Assembly (NCBI GenBank): GCA_030602705.1
Contig: JAUVZF010000026.1
Span: 1-47,395, forward strand
Length of the DNA: 47,395 nucleotides
Source: Planctomycetota bacterium
GTDB lineage: Bacteria; Planctomycetota; Phycisphaerae; FEN-1346
Reading direction: 5' to 3'
The translations under genes were made by a program, and so were the position numbers. The first letter of the stretch is position 1. Each line of letters opens with the position of its first letter. The notes beneath the pieces were generated by a model. The model was not told the DNA's origin, did no database searches, and worked only from the letters and a program-made list of their open reading frames with translations. Positions 1-7,890 of the stretch are shown in pieces.

Positions 1-121
1 GGTTTCCGCCCCCCCCCGGCCCGGGCGCCCGCCAGATCGCCACCAGCGGCCGCATGAGCCTCGCCACTGCCCGTTGATCTCCCGGTCCGCATTGTAAGTA
101 ACCCTCTCGTGGGTACGTGCG

Positions 122-1150
122 TCAGCAGCGACGTGGCGGCCGCGTGCCGACCCCCTGCGTCTCCGCCGCCGGCCGGCCAGGGCCGGCGGCCGCGGACCGC
201 CCGGCAGCGGCATCGTCAATCGCTCCCGACAACGGAAGGTCCGGCTGCTTGAGCGTGAACTGCCAGGCGTCCAGGTCCGCGACCGTCCGGAGAATGACGA
301 CGCTTCCGAGATGCTCCCGACCGTCGCAGATCCGGCGCTCGCGCAAGCAAAGGAAGAACCCCCCCTCATCCCCGTCCGTGCCGACGACGGCCGCCTCGCG
401 GCCGTCCGGACGCCGCTCGGCCGCCAGAGTGCGGTGCCCTTGAAGGATCCCCTCGACGCGCTCGCGGAACGTTGCGGCGTCGGCCTTGGCCAGGACGGCC
501 GGCACCAGTTCCCTCAGCCGGTACGCGCGAGCGTCGAGGGCCGGCAGCAATGTCAGGCACCGCTCGAGATCCGCCGCCGCATACCGGCGCAAGGTCAGGT
601 CTTCAGCAATGACGCCGACGATTTCCATGAGTGACTCGGGCCTCGATTGTTTTGTCCGGACGAGAAGCGCAAGGCGGCGAGCGGGGTCGTCTTCCCCCTT
701 CCCTGGTTCACCTGTTAACTTCCCATGAGGTAGAAAGGGGTCAGTTTCTGACCGTTTTCCGTCAGCAAAGGGGTCAGTTTCTGACCCGTTTCCGTCAGCA
801 AAGGGGTCAGTTTCTGACCCGTTCGCCAAGACCGCCAGGCACGAGAAATCCACCTCCGGATCCGCCGGCAGCCGCGTCCAGTACCTGTGCGTCCGACCCT
901 TGCCACCCATCGTCCGCTCCGCAACCACCAGCCCGACCTTCTCGAGGCGATCCAACGCCAACCGCACGGAGTTACGCGCCAATCCGGTAGCCGTGACGAG
1001 TTCCGCAACCGACGGCATCGCGGCCCGGCCATCCGTCTCCTCGCGGCGCAGAAAACCCCAGACCGCTTTGGCACCCCACGGCAGAAGCCGACCCGGAACC
1101 CGTGCAAGGTCCAGCGGGATCGCCATGTACGGTGGTGGCACCCGTCTCAC
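122..1150 (-). CDS. Replication initiator-like winged-helix protein of an integrated element
   Basis: The 342-residue product begins with a helix-turn-helix/winged-helix region (about residues 25-90) like the DNA-binding domains of phage replisome organisers and plasmid initiators. Residues about 110-142 are three 11-residue repeats with the core SETDPF, encoded by palindromic DNA iterons (738-820). The rest is charged, alanine/leucine rich and not recognised. The GTG start at 1150 overlaps the TGA of the upstream excisionase-like gene (GTGA) and has GGGGGCGGA before it, so translation is probably coupled. It is the third gene of a minus-strand operon after a ribbon-helix-helix gene and an excisionase-like gene. 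Initiator plus in-gene iterons resembles the lambda O arrangement. It could instead be a transcriptional regulator; the replication role is inferred. Confidence 0.6.
   Translation of the reverse strand: MRRVPPPYMAIPLDLARVPGRLLPWGAKAVWGFLRREETDGRAAMPSVAELVTATGLARNSVRLALDRLEKVGLVVAERTMGGKGRTHRYWTRLPADPEVDFSCLAVLANGSETDPFADGNGSETDPFADGKRSETDPFLPHGKLTGEPGKGEDDPARRLALLVRTKQSRPESLMEIVGVIAEDLTLRRYAAADLERCLTLLPALDARAYRLRELVPAVLAKADAATFRERVEGILQGHRTLAAERRPDGREAAVVGTDGDEGGFFLCLRERRICDGREHLGSVVILRTVADLDAWQFTLKQPDLPLSGAIDDAAAGRSAAAGPGRPAAETQGVGTRPPRRC
738..820. repeat. Three palindromic iterons at 33-bp period inside the initiator gene
   Basis: GGGTCAGTTTCTGACCC occurs at 771-787 and 804-820. A copy at 738-754 has one changed outer base (it ends CTGACCG). 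Each is a 7-bp dyad around TTT. The period is exactly 33 bp, about three helical turns, so the dyads face the same side of the DNA. The intervening sequence is also repeated. Such iterons inside an initiator gene suggest an origin of replication. Confidence 0.7.
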
Positions 1151-1368
1151 GTTTCCGCCCCCTGCTCAAGGAACTTCTCGACGTCACGCGCTCGCCAGCG
1201 CAGGAGACGCGGACCCAACCGCACCGGTTCGGGGATCCGCCCCTGGGCGAGAAGCCGGAAAACCGTCCGACGACTAAGGCTCGTCAGCCGACAGAGATCC
1301 GACACCTTGACCCATCGAGACTCGTCAAGCGCCGAACCCGGCCCGGTCTTTCCGTTGTCAGTCGTCAT
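1147..1368 (-). CDS. Excisionase/AlpA-like helix-turn-helix protein
   Basis: A 73-residue protein made almost entirely of a MerR/AlpA-type helix-turn-helix: WVKVSDLCRLTSLSRRTVFR, then RIPEPVRLG and an RWRARDVEKFL ending. This is typical of phage and ICE excisionases or AlpA regulators, which bind the element's ends and direct integrase towards excision. The ATG at 1368 overlaps the end of the upstream ribbon-helix-helix gene (stop at 1358). An upstream TTG at 1398 would add 10 residues but is less likely. The stop overlaps the GTG of the initiator-like gene. Its neighbours and the tRNA junction nearby support a role in an integrative element. Confidence 0.7.
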   Translation of the reverse strand: MTTDNGKTGPGSALDESRWVKVSDLCRLTSLSRRTVFRLLAQGRIPEPVRLGPRLLRWRARDVEKFLEQGAET

Positions 1369-1678
1369 CGGCCTGAGTCTTTTTCCGCTCTTTGCCAAGC
1401 CGCCTATCTTCGTCGACCATCCGCTTGGCCTCCTCCGCCGACAAGGGCGCTGCCTCGGCCGCCTGCTCCGTCGGCGTCAGGAATTGACGCCACAAGCGCC
1501 CCCACACCCTTCGCGTTCCTCTGTCCATGTCTTCCATCTCGAAATCGAGATAGGTCGTAAAAGCGGCGATGGCAACGTCGTTCGCGCTCCGCCCGCTGAC
1601 CGACGCCAGCGCCTTCAGTTGCGCGGCGACCTCCGCGTCAACCCGGACCAGGATGCTCTTCCGTTCGTCTGCCACCAT
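1358..1678 (-). CDS. Ribbon-helix-helix (Arc/CopG-type) DNA-binding protein
   Basis: A 106-residue protein. The N-terminus (SILVRVDAEVAAQLKALA then GRSANDVAIAAF) has the beta strand-helix-helix pattern of Arc/CopG repressors and antitoxin-like regulators. The C-terminal half is charged and probably helical. The start is set at the ATG at 1678 because AAGGAGG lies 7 bp upstream (1686-1692). An ATG at 1708 lies at or ahead of the predicted transcription start and lacks such a site. It is the first gene of the three-gene operon and may control it or aid DNA partition; neither is shown. Confidence 0.65.
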   Translation of the reverse strand: MVADERKSILVRVDAEVAAQLKALASVSGRSANDVAIAAFTTYLDFEMEDMDRGTRRVWGRLWRQFLTPTEQAAEAAPLSAEEAKRMVDEDRRLGKERKKTQADDD

Positions 1679-1712
1679 CTGGTTTCCTCCTTGAGCCATA
1701 CTGTCCATAGCA

Positions 1713-1741
1713 ATGCTAGCAGCGATAGCCTAAGCCGTCAA
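1713..1741 (-). promoter_or_regulatory. Sigma70-type promoter of the element operon
   Basis: On the minus strand, TTGACG (1741-1736) is followed after exactly 17 bp by TAGCAT (1718-1713). Transcription would start near 1706 and read the ribbon-helix-helix, excisionase-like and initiator-like genes. Confidence 0.6.
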
Positions 1742-1852
1742 GCGCAAAATCCGGAATTTTCTTCCCGGCCGAAGAGCGCCGGCCCGGCCGATCGGCTTGG
1801 GCGGATTCCGCCGGAGAAGATATGACGATTCGGCCATGCAAAAGAGGCCGCC

Positions 1853-1882
1853 GCGCCGACGTTGCGCCGACAATGCGCCGAC
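1853..1882. repeat. Three GCGCCGAC direct repeats at 11-bp period next to the tRNA junction
   Basis: GCGCCGAC begins at 1853, 1864 and 1875, exactly 11 bp apart. The array is about 65 bp from the tRNA-Lys break. Phased short repeats beside an attachment core are typical of integrase arm or excisionase sites. The protein that binds is not known. Confidence 0.5.
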
Positions 1883-1945
1883 AGGCTCGCCGGCCGGAGG
1901 GGTAAGTCTTTGCCGTGGAAGGGTTTACGTTATTCGCGAAAAGGA

Positions 1946-1983
1946 TTAAAAGGCCGTTGCTCTACCAACTGAGCTACTCCCCC
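1946..1983 (-). pseudogene. 5' half of a tRNA-Lys(UUU) gene, broken in the anticodon loop
   Basis: Read on the minus strand from 1983: acceptor strand GGGGGAG, TA, D-stem GCTC, D-loop AGTTGGTA, GAGC, then ACGGC and the anticodon loop CTTTTAA with anticodon TTT. Beyond the loop the sequence does not pair with ACGGC. No T-loop or CTCCCCC acceptor strand follows within about 250 bp. The gene is therefore only a 5' half. The break point matches a common integration site of tyrosine-recombinase elements, and element genes lie on the broken side. Confidence 0.7.
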
Positions 1984-2353
1984 AATACCTTGTCCGCGAC
2001 GATGCCGAAGCCGCCCTTCAAAACTACCCGCGCGCAGCCAAAGACCTGCACGCTGGACTTTCAACCCGTGCGACAACCTTATCCGGCCATGGGCCGACTG
2101 TCAAGGAACTCCGCAATCGGTGTCTTGCGTACCACCTCGACAAGGTGGCGATACGGGGCGTGCCAGGTCGCGCGGTAAGTGGCGCTGTAGTATCAGGACA
2201 GCCGCAGAACGGCACCGCCGCCGCCGAATACGAGCGAGCAGGATTTGCACAACTTCGTTGTTGCGAAAAGGCGGCAATAAGTGTACCATGAGGGTAGTTT
2301 AAGGTAATGGCTCGGCAAATCTTCGGCCGCTACGATGTGCGATGGGGGTAGCG
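1984..2353. other. Non-coding stretch between the tRNA fragment and the first chromosomal gene
   Basis: I see no convincing gene, hairpin or repeat here. GC content dips near 2230-2330, just before the first secreted-protein gene. The likely promoter lies there, but no -35/-10 pair is clear enough to call. Confidence 0.4.
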
Positions 2354-3286
2354 ATGCGAGTCATCTCGCTCACCTCGGTGGTTATCCTCCTGGCGTGTGC
2401 GCTGCCGGCGCGCGCCAACGCGGAAGAGCAGCAGAAGGTCAGCGAGATTGAAGCGGCCTACGCGGCCGGCAACTACGACCAGGTCATCGCGGTGGCCAAG
2501 ACGTTCCTTCGCACCGCGAAGGACAACAAACTCAAGGCCGAAGCGGCCCGCGTGGTGGCCGATTCCCTCCGGAAAAAGAAGGAGTGGAAGCGCGCACGCT
2601 CGGCCTACATCATGTTGTGCGACCGCTTCCAAAACGGGTCCGACCAATACGTCAAGTATTACGCCGTGGCCGAGATTCTACGGGCCTCGCCGAACGGCGT
2701 GTACGGGCAGACGGCCGCCGAGGACGACGAAGCGAACCCGAATCCGGGCCCGACGCTCGACGATGATACGGCGGTGGCCGAGGCGCTGTCACGGCTGGCC
2801 GCAGCGAGGGCCGAAAAGTTGAAGCTCCGCATCGCGCTGATCAAGCAAGCGCGAACGGCCCAGGATGTCATTCAACGCTTCTTGCCGCTGGTCGTCGAGT
2901 TGCGACAGATTCGCGTCCTGTGGCCCGAGATGCCGCCGGAACTCGAACGTGTTGCCGCGCAGACCGCCGCGATGCGGATGACCGAGATCAGCAGCCAGAT
3001 CCTGGCGGGCCTCAAGAGCAAGCAGGCGATCTTCGAGACCGCGAAGAAAACGAAGCGTTTCTCCTCCAGGCATAAGAAGGGAACGCTCCGCTGTCAGAGC
3101 GTCTGCAAGGAGATGGCCAAGGCCGAAGAATCGCTCGCGGCGGGCATGGACAGACTCGCCGGCACGGCGGCCTGGCCGGAAGGCGAGCAACTCAAAGCAG
3201 ACAGCGCCTCGCGGCGAGAGACCTTTGAGCAACTCGTCAAGAAATTCGTGCTGCCGAAACTGGGCAGCCTAGACTGGCTCTACTGA
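2354..3286 (+). CDS. Secreted helical-repeat protein, paralogue 1
   Basis: A 310-residue protein with a signal peptide (MRVISLTSVVILLACALPARANA), so it is probably periplasmic. The mature part is charged and helical. A TPR-like N-terminal stretch reads AAYAAGNYDQVIAVAKTFLR, with KKKEWKRARSAYIMLCDRF further on. It ends in an aromatic motif (LDWLY). It aligns over its length with the next gene, including AGNxDxxI, LCDRF and C-terminal KxxVxP. The ATG at 2354 is preferred over 2342 because GGGGG precedes it and the signal peptide is then compact. Exact function is unknown; the architecture suggests a scaffold or binding protein. Confidence 0.6.
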   Translation: MRVISLTSVVILLACALPARANAEEQQKVSEIEAAYAAGNYDQVIAVAKTFLRTAKDNKLKAEAARVVADSLRKKKEWKRARSAYIMLCDRFQNGSDQYVKYYAVAEILRASPNGVYGQTAAEDDEANPNPGPTLDDDTAVAEALSRLAAARAEKLKLRIALIKQARTAQDVIQRFLPLVVELRQIRVLWPEMPPELERVAAQTAAMRMTEISSQILAGLKSKQAIFETAKKTKRFSSRHKKGTLRCQSVCKEMAKAEESLAAGMDRLAGTAAWPEGEQLKADSASRRETFEQLVKKFVLPKLGSLDWLY

Positions 3287-3426
3287 ATTGCTGTGGGACC
3301 CGACGAGGTTCAGCCGCATCCAGGTCGCGGGGAGCCGTATGAGGCATCACTTCCGGAGGCGCCAAGGCGAAAGCGGCGGCCTGCGCCGGTTTAGACTGGC
3401 GGCCGCGGTCGGTACAGGAGGAAGCC

Positions 3427-4374
3427 ATGCGACTGGTAAGCGCTAGTGTGCTGGTTCTGGCCCTTTGTGCGGGGGGCGCCGTGTGGGCGGCTGCCATCTT
3501 TGGCGATGCCCAACGCATCGCCGAGATGCAGGCCGAGATGATGGCCGGCAACACCGATGAGGCCATCAAGGCGGCCAGGGCTTTCCTCAAGACCGCCAGG
3601 GACGAAAACTCCAAGACCGAGGCGATGAAAATCATCGCCGAAGGATTGAGAAAGAGCGGTGACTGGCGCGGCGCCACCGGGGCCTACCGCGGGCTGTGCG
3701 ACCGCTTCGAGAAGGCATCGAACGACTACGTCCGGTGCGCCGCCATTGCCGACGTCCTGGCCGCCTCGCAGAACGGAATCTACAAAGGCAGCGCCAAGAT
3801 CAAGCCTGCACCGGGCACGCAGGCGAAGAACCTCTCCGATGACGACGCCCTGGACGCAGCCCTCACGCTGCTGGCCAGGTCTCGGTCTGCGAAGTTGAGG
3901 AAGAAGGGTATGGCGATTCGGCGAGCACGCACGCCGCAGGAGGTGATGAACGTGTTCCGGCCGCTGGCGGAAGAGGCGCGGCAGATATTCCTTCTCGGCC
4001 CCAACACGCCGCCCGACGATGCACGGTCCGTTGGCACGATGGCAGCCCAGCGCCTGGCACAGATCCACATCCAGGTGATGACCGTTCTCCAGAAGAAACT
4101 CCGGGGTTACCGCGAGAAGATGAAACGCCGCGAGCCCGGGTCCTTCACGAAGACCCAGAAAAAGGACGTCGAGAACACGCAGCAAATGTGCAAGGAAATG
4201 GCTGCCGCAGAGAAGGAGTTCCAGCAGGCCCTGGCCTACGTGAGCGGTTCGGGCGAGTGGGCCGCGGGAGATTCGTTCCGCATCGATAGCACCGAACGCG
4301 CCGCCGCATACGAGCAACTCGCCAAGGAGTACGTCGTGCCGGCGTATTCGGAGTGGGGCATCTTGTTCTGGTAA
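3427..4374 (+). CDS. Secreted helical-repeat protein, paralogue 2
   Basis: A 315-residue protein with a signal peptide (MRLVSASVLVLALCAGGAVWAAA) and a helical, TPR-like N-terminal part (AGNTDEAIKAARAFLKTAR, then GDWRGATGAYRGLCDRF). It is a tandem paralogue of the gene before it and ends in an aromatic tail (WGILFW) like the LDWLY of its partner. The start is well supported by AGGAGG at 3417-3422. The 140-bp gap to the first paralogue holds no obvious terminator, so the pair may be co-transcribed. A 13-bp-stem terminator follows. No catalytic motif is visible; function unknown. Confidence 0.6.
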   Translation: MRLVSASVLVLALCAGGAVWAAAIFGDAQRIAEMQAEMMAGNTDEAIKAARAFLKTARDENSKTEAMKIIAEGLRKSGDWRGATGAYRGLCDRFEKASNDYVRCAAIADVLAASQNGIYKGSAKIKPAPGTQAKNLSDDDALDAALTLLARSRSAKLRKKGMAIRRARTPQEVMNVFRPLAEEARQIFLLGPNTPPDDARSVGTMAAQRLAQIHIQVMTVLQKKLRGYREKMKRREPGSFTKTQKKDVENTQQMCKEMAAAEKEFQQALAYVSGSGEWAAGDSFRIDSTERAAAYEQLAKEYVVPAYSEWGILFW

Positions 4375-4393
4375 TCAGCGGCCCCACGGCCGA

Positions 4394-4458
4394 GCGGCCC
4401 GTGCGGTACGCTGCGGCACGTACGAACCAAGCGCAGCCCGCACGGGCCGCGCTTTTCT
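4394..4458 (+). terminator. Rho-independent terminator after the secreted paralogue pair
   Basis: A perfect 13-bp stem (GCGGCCCGTGCGG at 4394-4406 with 4438-4450) with a long 31-nt loop, followed by GCTTTTCTT. The T-rich tract lies only on the plus strand. Confidence 0.5.
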
Positions 4459-4480
4459 TGTGGCTGCGTGCCCGGGGCCG

Positions 4481-5266
4481 TCAGATCGTCATGGCGGCGA
4501 ATCCGCCGTCCACGCGAACCAGCGCCCCGGTCACGAACCCGGAGGCCCTGTCGCTGGCCAGCCAGAGCACGGCCCCGAGGAGTTCCTCGGCCTCGCCGAA
4601 GCGTTTCATCGGTGTATGGGCCATGATCTTGGCGGTGCGCTCCCCGGTCAGCAGTTTGCGGTTCTGCTCGGCGGGGAAGAAGCCCGGCACGAGGGCGTTG
4701 ACGCGCACGCCGTCTTCGGCCCATTCGCGGGCCAGAAACTGCGTCACCTGGTTCACACCGCCCTTGGCCACGCCGTAGGTGAACACGCGAGAAAGCGGCG
4801 GGCCGCTCGATACGCTCGAGATGTTGATGATGCTACCGCACCTGCGCTCGACCATGCCGCGGCCGAAGACCTGGCACGCGAGAAAGACGCCCTTCAGGTC
4901 CACGGCGATGAGTTTCTCCCACTCCCCGTCGGTGATCTCGAAGAACGGTGTGCTGGAGTTGACGCCGGGTGCGTTGATGAGGATGTCGGTGCCGCCCCAG
5001 GTTTCGTCGATCGTGCGGCATGCGGCTTCGAGGTCGGCCCGGCTTGTGACATCCACCTGTGCGGCCATCGCCTCGCCGCCGGATGCCTGAATCTCATCGG
5101 CCTTGGTCTGGGCGGCGTCGGGGTTCAGGTCGAGGACGGCGACCTTGGCGCCGGCGCCGGCCAGCGCGCTCGACATCGCCCCCGCCAGCACGCCCCCGCC
5201 GCCGATAACGGCAGCCCGCTTGCCGTCGAGGCCGAACATCTCCGTCAAATACGCTGCAAGCGCCAT
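4481..5266 (-). CDS. Short-chain dehydrogenase/reductase (possibly D-mannonate oxidoreductase-like)
   Basis: A 261-residue classical SDR. The cofactor glycine motif is IGGGGVLAGAM, a variant of TGxxxGxG seen in sugar-acid oxidoreductases. It is followed by an acidic DLNP stretch expected for NAD(H), NAPG in place of NNAG, NISS, and the catalytic YGVAK pair with an upstream serine. It ends with VRVDGGF, usual for the family. The ATG at 5266 has AAGGAG just upstream (about 5275-5280); a longer frame to 5338 adds low-quality sequence. The nearest family by motif flavour is the SDR D-mannonate/gluconate-type enzymes, but substrate cannot be fixed. It is a single minus-strand gene. Confidence 0.75.
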   Translation of the reverse strand: MALAAYLTEMFGLDGKRAAVIGGGGVLAGAMSSALAGAGAKVAVLDLNPDAAQTKADEIQASGGEAMAAQVDVTSRADLEAACRTIDETWGGTDILINAPGVNSSTPFFEITDGEWEKLIAVDLKGVFLACQVFGRGMVERRCGSIINISSVSSGPPLSRVFTYGVAKGGVNQVTQFLAREWAEDGVRVNALVPGFFPAEQNRKLLTGERTAKIMAHTPMKRFGEAEELLGAVLWLASDRASGFVTGALVRVDGGFAAMTI

Positions 5267-5351
5267 CGTCGCATCTCCTTCCTGCGTCGAGGTTACGGCT
5301 GTCGAGACGGCCATCATAGCGTCGGGTGCCGCTGCCACAAGCGGGAAAACC

Positions 5352-5380
5352 GCTTAGATCGGTCCCCGACCGATCTAAGC
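5352..5380 (-). terminator. Rho-independent terminator after the PD40 lipoprotein gene
   Basis: A perfect 12-bp stem, GCTTAGATCGGT (5352-5363) with ACCGATCTAAGC (5369-5380), and a 5-nt loop. It begins 8 bp beyond the stop codon at 5389. On the minus strand GGTTTTCCC follows, a short T tract. Confidence 0.55.
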
Positions 5381-5388
5381 AAGTGGCC

Positions 5389-6684
5389 TTACGGGGCACC
5401 AGCGGTTTCGGCGCCCGGAAGGTTGATGGGCACGACTTCGACACTTTTCCCGTCTTCGCCGACTTTGGCCGCGGACCGACCGTCCGGGGAAAAACGCCAG
5501 AGCCACAAGCGCCGCGGCGGGACGGCGCTTAGGGGCGCGACTGTCCGCGCTTCGTAGTCCGAGAGACAGAAGCCCCCGTCTGGAGCATTGCAGACCACCC
5601 AGCCGGCGACGGGGAACCGCCAAAGCCGCGTCCGACCGGCTAGGCCCCGCTTCGGCTTCGACTCCAACCGTTCGCGGATGCGCCGGCCCACCGGAACGAT
5701 GTCCCAGGGGTCCGGGCGCAGAAGGCAGCCGTCCATCCCCGCTGCGTTCACAACGATGTACTGACCGTCGGCCGTCCACAGCGGCTCGAAATCATCCAGG
5801 TACGCAAGGGGGAAGGATTTGTGCAACCGGGGCGACAGGTTGCGGATGCGGCCGTTACGGGTGTCTGCGAGCAGCACGGGTCTGCCTTCGGCAGCGCACA
5901 CGACGGCGGATTCATCGGGGCGCCACGTCACGTTCCCCCGGGGCCTGCGGCACGACCCGAGGGTACACGCTCGGCCCGTCTGCACATCGAGCAGCGTGAA
6001 GCGCCCATCCGGGATCTCCGAGGCCAGGACGAGGTATCGGCCTTGGGGAGACGGGTGCTCCATGGGCCACCCCGCGCCGGAACCATCGGCCAAGGCGTAG
6101 TACGCCATGATCGGATAGTTAGCGAAGACGCCTTCCTCTCTGTAGATGGCTTTGCGGGTCGCCTGTGGCCGGTGAATGTCCTGGAGCCAGACGGTTCGGT
6201 CTGAGCGCACGCCGTGCAGATTCGTCGCAGTCACGTAGACGACCTCGTGGGGGCTGCTCCAGAACAGGCACGTCACCCACTCCGGTCGGGTGCTCACTTC
6301 CCACCGACGGGCGCTTTCGACCTCGATCACAGTCACGTGCCAGCCGGAGGCAACGGCAAGGTGGCGCGAATCCGGGGAGAACGCTAACTGAGGAGGATTA
6401 GACCACGTAAGGCAGGCCGTATCGATCTGCAGCGACTTGACCTCTGTCGCACCCGAGTCGGCCAGAGCCCAATTCACGTGCGCCGCGAATGTGATGGGGC
6501 CCCCAAAGCCCATAGTGAAAGGCACGGCCCATCCGAGCCCTCCACAGCGCATAAACGCCACATGGGAACTGTCCGGGGACCACTCGAGTGCATAGATCGT
6601 GTGACCCGAACGGATGATACAACCGGGGGACGCCAGGCCAAAGCCCAAGATCATCATCAGGAGCAAGCAGCGCTGGCTGACCAT
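5389..6684 (-). CDS. Lipoprotein with PD40/TolB-like beta-propeller
   Basis: A 431-residue predicted lipoprotein: MVSQRCLLLMMILGFGLASPGC has a basic n-region, a hydrophobic core and an ASPGC lipobox. The mature protein has repeated propeller signatures (ALEWSPDSSHVAF, LAFSPDSRHLAV, VTWRPDESAVV, LWTADGQYIVV, WRFSPDGRSAA), the hallmark of TolB/PD40 blades. No catalytic residues are seen. The ATG at 6684 is chosen because it gives a clean lipoprotein signal; the frame continues upstream to 6903 with unlikely sequence. It is monocistronic and followed by a hairpin terminator. It probably lies at the periplasmic face; role unknown. Confidence 0.6.
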   Translation of the reverse strand: MVSQRCLLLMMILGFGLASPGCIIRSGHTIYALEWSPDSSHVAFMRCGGLGWAVPFTMGFGGPITFAAHVNWALADSGATEVKSLQIDTACLTWSNPPQLAFSPDSRHLAVASGWHVTVIEVESARRWEVSTRPEWVTCLFWSSPHEVVYVTATNLHGVRSDRTVWLQDIHRPQATRKAIYREEGVFANYPIMAYYALADGSGAGWPMEHPSPQGRYLVLASEIPDGRFTLLDVQTGRACTLGSCRRPRGNVTWRPDESAVVCAAEGRPVLLADTRNGRIRNLSPRLHKSFPLAYLDDFEPLWTADGQYIVVNAAGMDGCLLRPDPWDIVPVGRRIRERLESKPKRGLAGRTRLWRFPVAGWVVCNAPDGGFCLSDYEARTVAPLSAVPPRRLWLWRFSPDGRSAAKVGEDGKSVEVVPINLPGAETAGAP

Positions 6685-6999
6685 CGCAACACGCCCCCCG
6701 GACGCGTTGGCCGCCGTCTGGTTAGCGACATCAGCCGGACGGGCCTGTGTCATGCCTTTACGCCTGCAATCCAAAGGCACACCTCGCAGGCGCTCATTAT
6801 GGATGGTTGAACGCAGCCCTGCAAGCCCCGACCCGTGGTTCGGATCCGCTTGAGCCAAAACCCTTGCATCCGGGGACCGCGCTGATAGCATGCCCGCGCA
6901 CATTCAGGCCAACCTGACGCCAGTGGTAGGCCGGGGCGTGCCCCGGCGAAGTGGATCGCCGGGACGTTGATCCGGCCCACCTCGGGAAAGGGGACGGTT
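6685..6999. other. Divergent intergenic region with a short palindrome
   Basis: This separates the minus-strand lipoprotein gene from the plus-strand HAD gene, so both promoters should lie here; none matches consensus well. It contains the palindrome GCCGGGGC-GT-GCCCCGGC (6930-6947), which belongs to the family also found at 7888 and 8975. Confidence 0.45.
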
Positions 7000-7890
7000 G
7001 TGGCAGACGATCCCCAGAAGGTCATGCGAGACTTTGAGCCGACCTGCGAATACTTCGTCGGCATCGACTCCGACGGCTGCGCCTTCGATACGATGGAGCC
7101 GAAGCAGAAGGAGGTCTTCTGCCCGACCACCATCTGGAAGTGGGACCTGATGGCCGTCTCGAAATACGCCCGCGAGGTCTGGCTCTTCGTCAACCTGTAC
7201 TCCAAGACACGGGGCTGCAACCGTTTCCTCGCCCTACAGTACGCCATGGATTTTGTGCGCGAACGCCCGGAGGTCCGGCGACGGGGCGTCGCCGTGCCCG
7301 AGATGGCCGAACTGAAGGCCTGGATCGGACGCGAGACGAAACTCGGCAACCCCGCCCTGGAAGCAGAAGTCGAGGCCACCGGCAACGTGGAACTTGCGCG
7401 GTGCCTCGACTGGTCGGCCACCATCAACGAAACGGTTGCGAAGGTCGTCAAGGGCATACCGCCGTTTCCCGGCGTGCGCGAGAGCCTGGAGTTGCTCTCG
7501 GGCAAGGCCGACATGATGGTCGTCTCCGCCACGCCGTGCGAGGCCCTGGAGCGCGAATGGCGGGAGCACGGCATCGCCGATCACATGGCGGTCATCGCCG
7601 GCCAGGAACTGGGCAAGAAGGCCGAGCACCTGGCGCTGACGGCGGGCGGCAAGTACACGACCGAAAAGATCCTCATGATCGGCGACGCCCCCGGCGACAT
7701 GAAGGCCGCCAGGGCCAATGGCGCCATGTTCTTCCCCGTCAATCCCGGCCACGAAGAGGAGAGTTGGGAGCGGTTCCACCAGGAAGCCGGGCCGAAGTTC
7801 CTCGCGGGCGAGTACACCCGCGAGTACGAGGCCGAGCGCATCGCCGAGTTCGACAAACTCCTGCCCGAAACGCCGCCGTGGCAAACGTAG
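7000..7890 (+). CDS. HAD-superfamily hydrolase
   Basis: A 296-residue protein with HAD motifs: motif I is GIDSDGCAFDT (nucleophile Asp and acid/base Asp two residues on), motif II is VVSATP, and motif IV is MIGDAPGDMKAA with the Mg-binding aspartates. A long helical cap (about residues 50-155) lies between motifs I and II, as in beta-phosphoglucomutase or phosphoglycolate phosphatase-type enzymes, so a small phosphorylated metabolite is the likely substrate. The GTG at 7000 has AAAGGGG six bases upstream; TTG at 6967 and ATG at 7024 are alternatives. The TAG stop lies inside a palindromic repeat. It may serve the sugar-phosphate genes nearby. Confidence 0.7.
   Translation: MADDPQKVMRDFEPTCEYFVGIDSDGCAFDTMEPKQKEVFCPTTIWKWDLMAVSKYAREVWLFVNLYSKTRGCNRFLALQYAMDFVRERPEVRRRGVAVPEMAELKAWIGRETKLGNPALEAEVEATGNVELARCLDWSATINETVAKVVKGIPPFPGVRESLELLSGKADMMVVSATPCEALEREWREHGIADHMAVIAGQELGKKAEHLALTAGGKYTTEKILMIGDAPGDMKAARANGAMFFPVNPGHEEESWERFHQEAGPKFLAGEYTREYEAERIAEFDKLLPETPPWQT

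Noticed and set aside
1..92. Possible start of a further minus-strand gene (ATG at 92) of the element, with GAGGG upstream
   Set aside because: Only 30 codons are visible, composition is low-complexity (G/A/R rich), and two frames are open; not supportable.
1700..1945. The 3' half of tRNA-Lys, as if the gene held an intron
   Set aside because: I looked for a T-loop and a CTCCCCC acceptor strand on the minus strand and found neither; the sequence there is element DNA.
3391..4317. Long minus-strand frame opposite the secreted paralogue
   Set aside because: It is an antisense shadow produced by GC-rich codon bias; the plus-strand frame has a Shine-Dalgarno sequence, signal peptide and paralogy.
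6685..6903. N-terminal extension of the PD40 lipoprotein
   Set aside because: The extension is not protein-like, has no good ribosome site, and would bury the lipoprotein signal.
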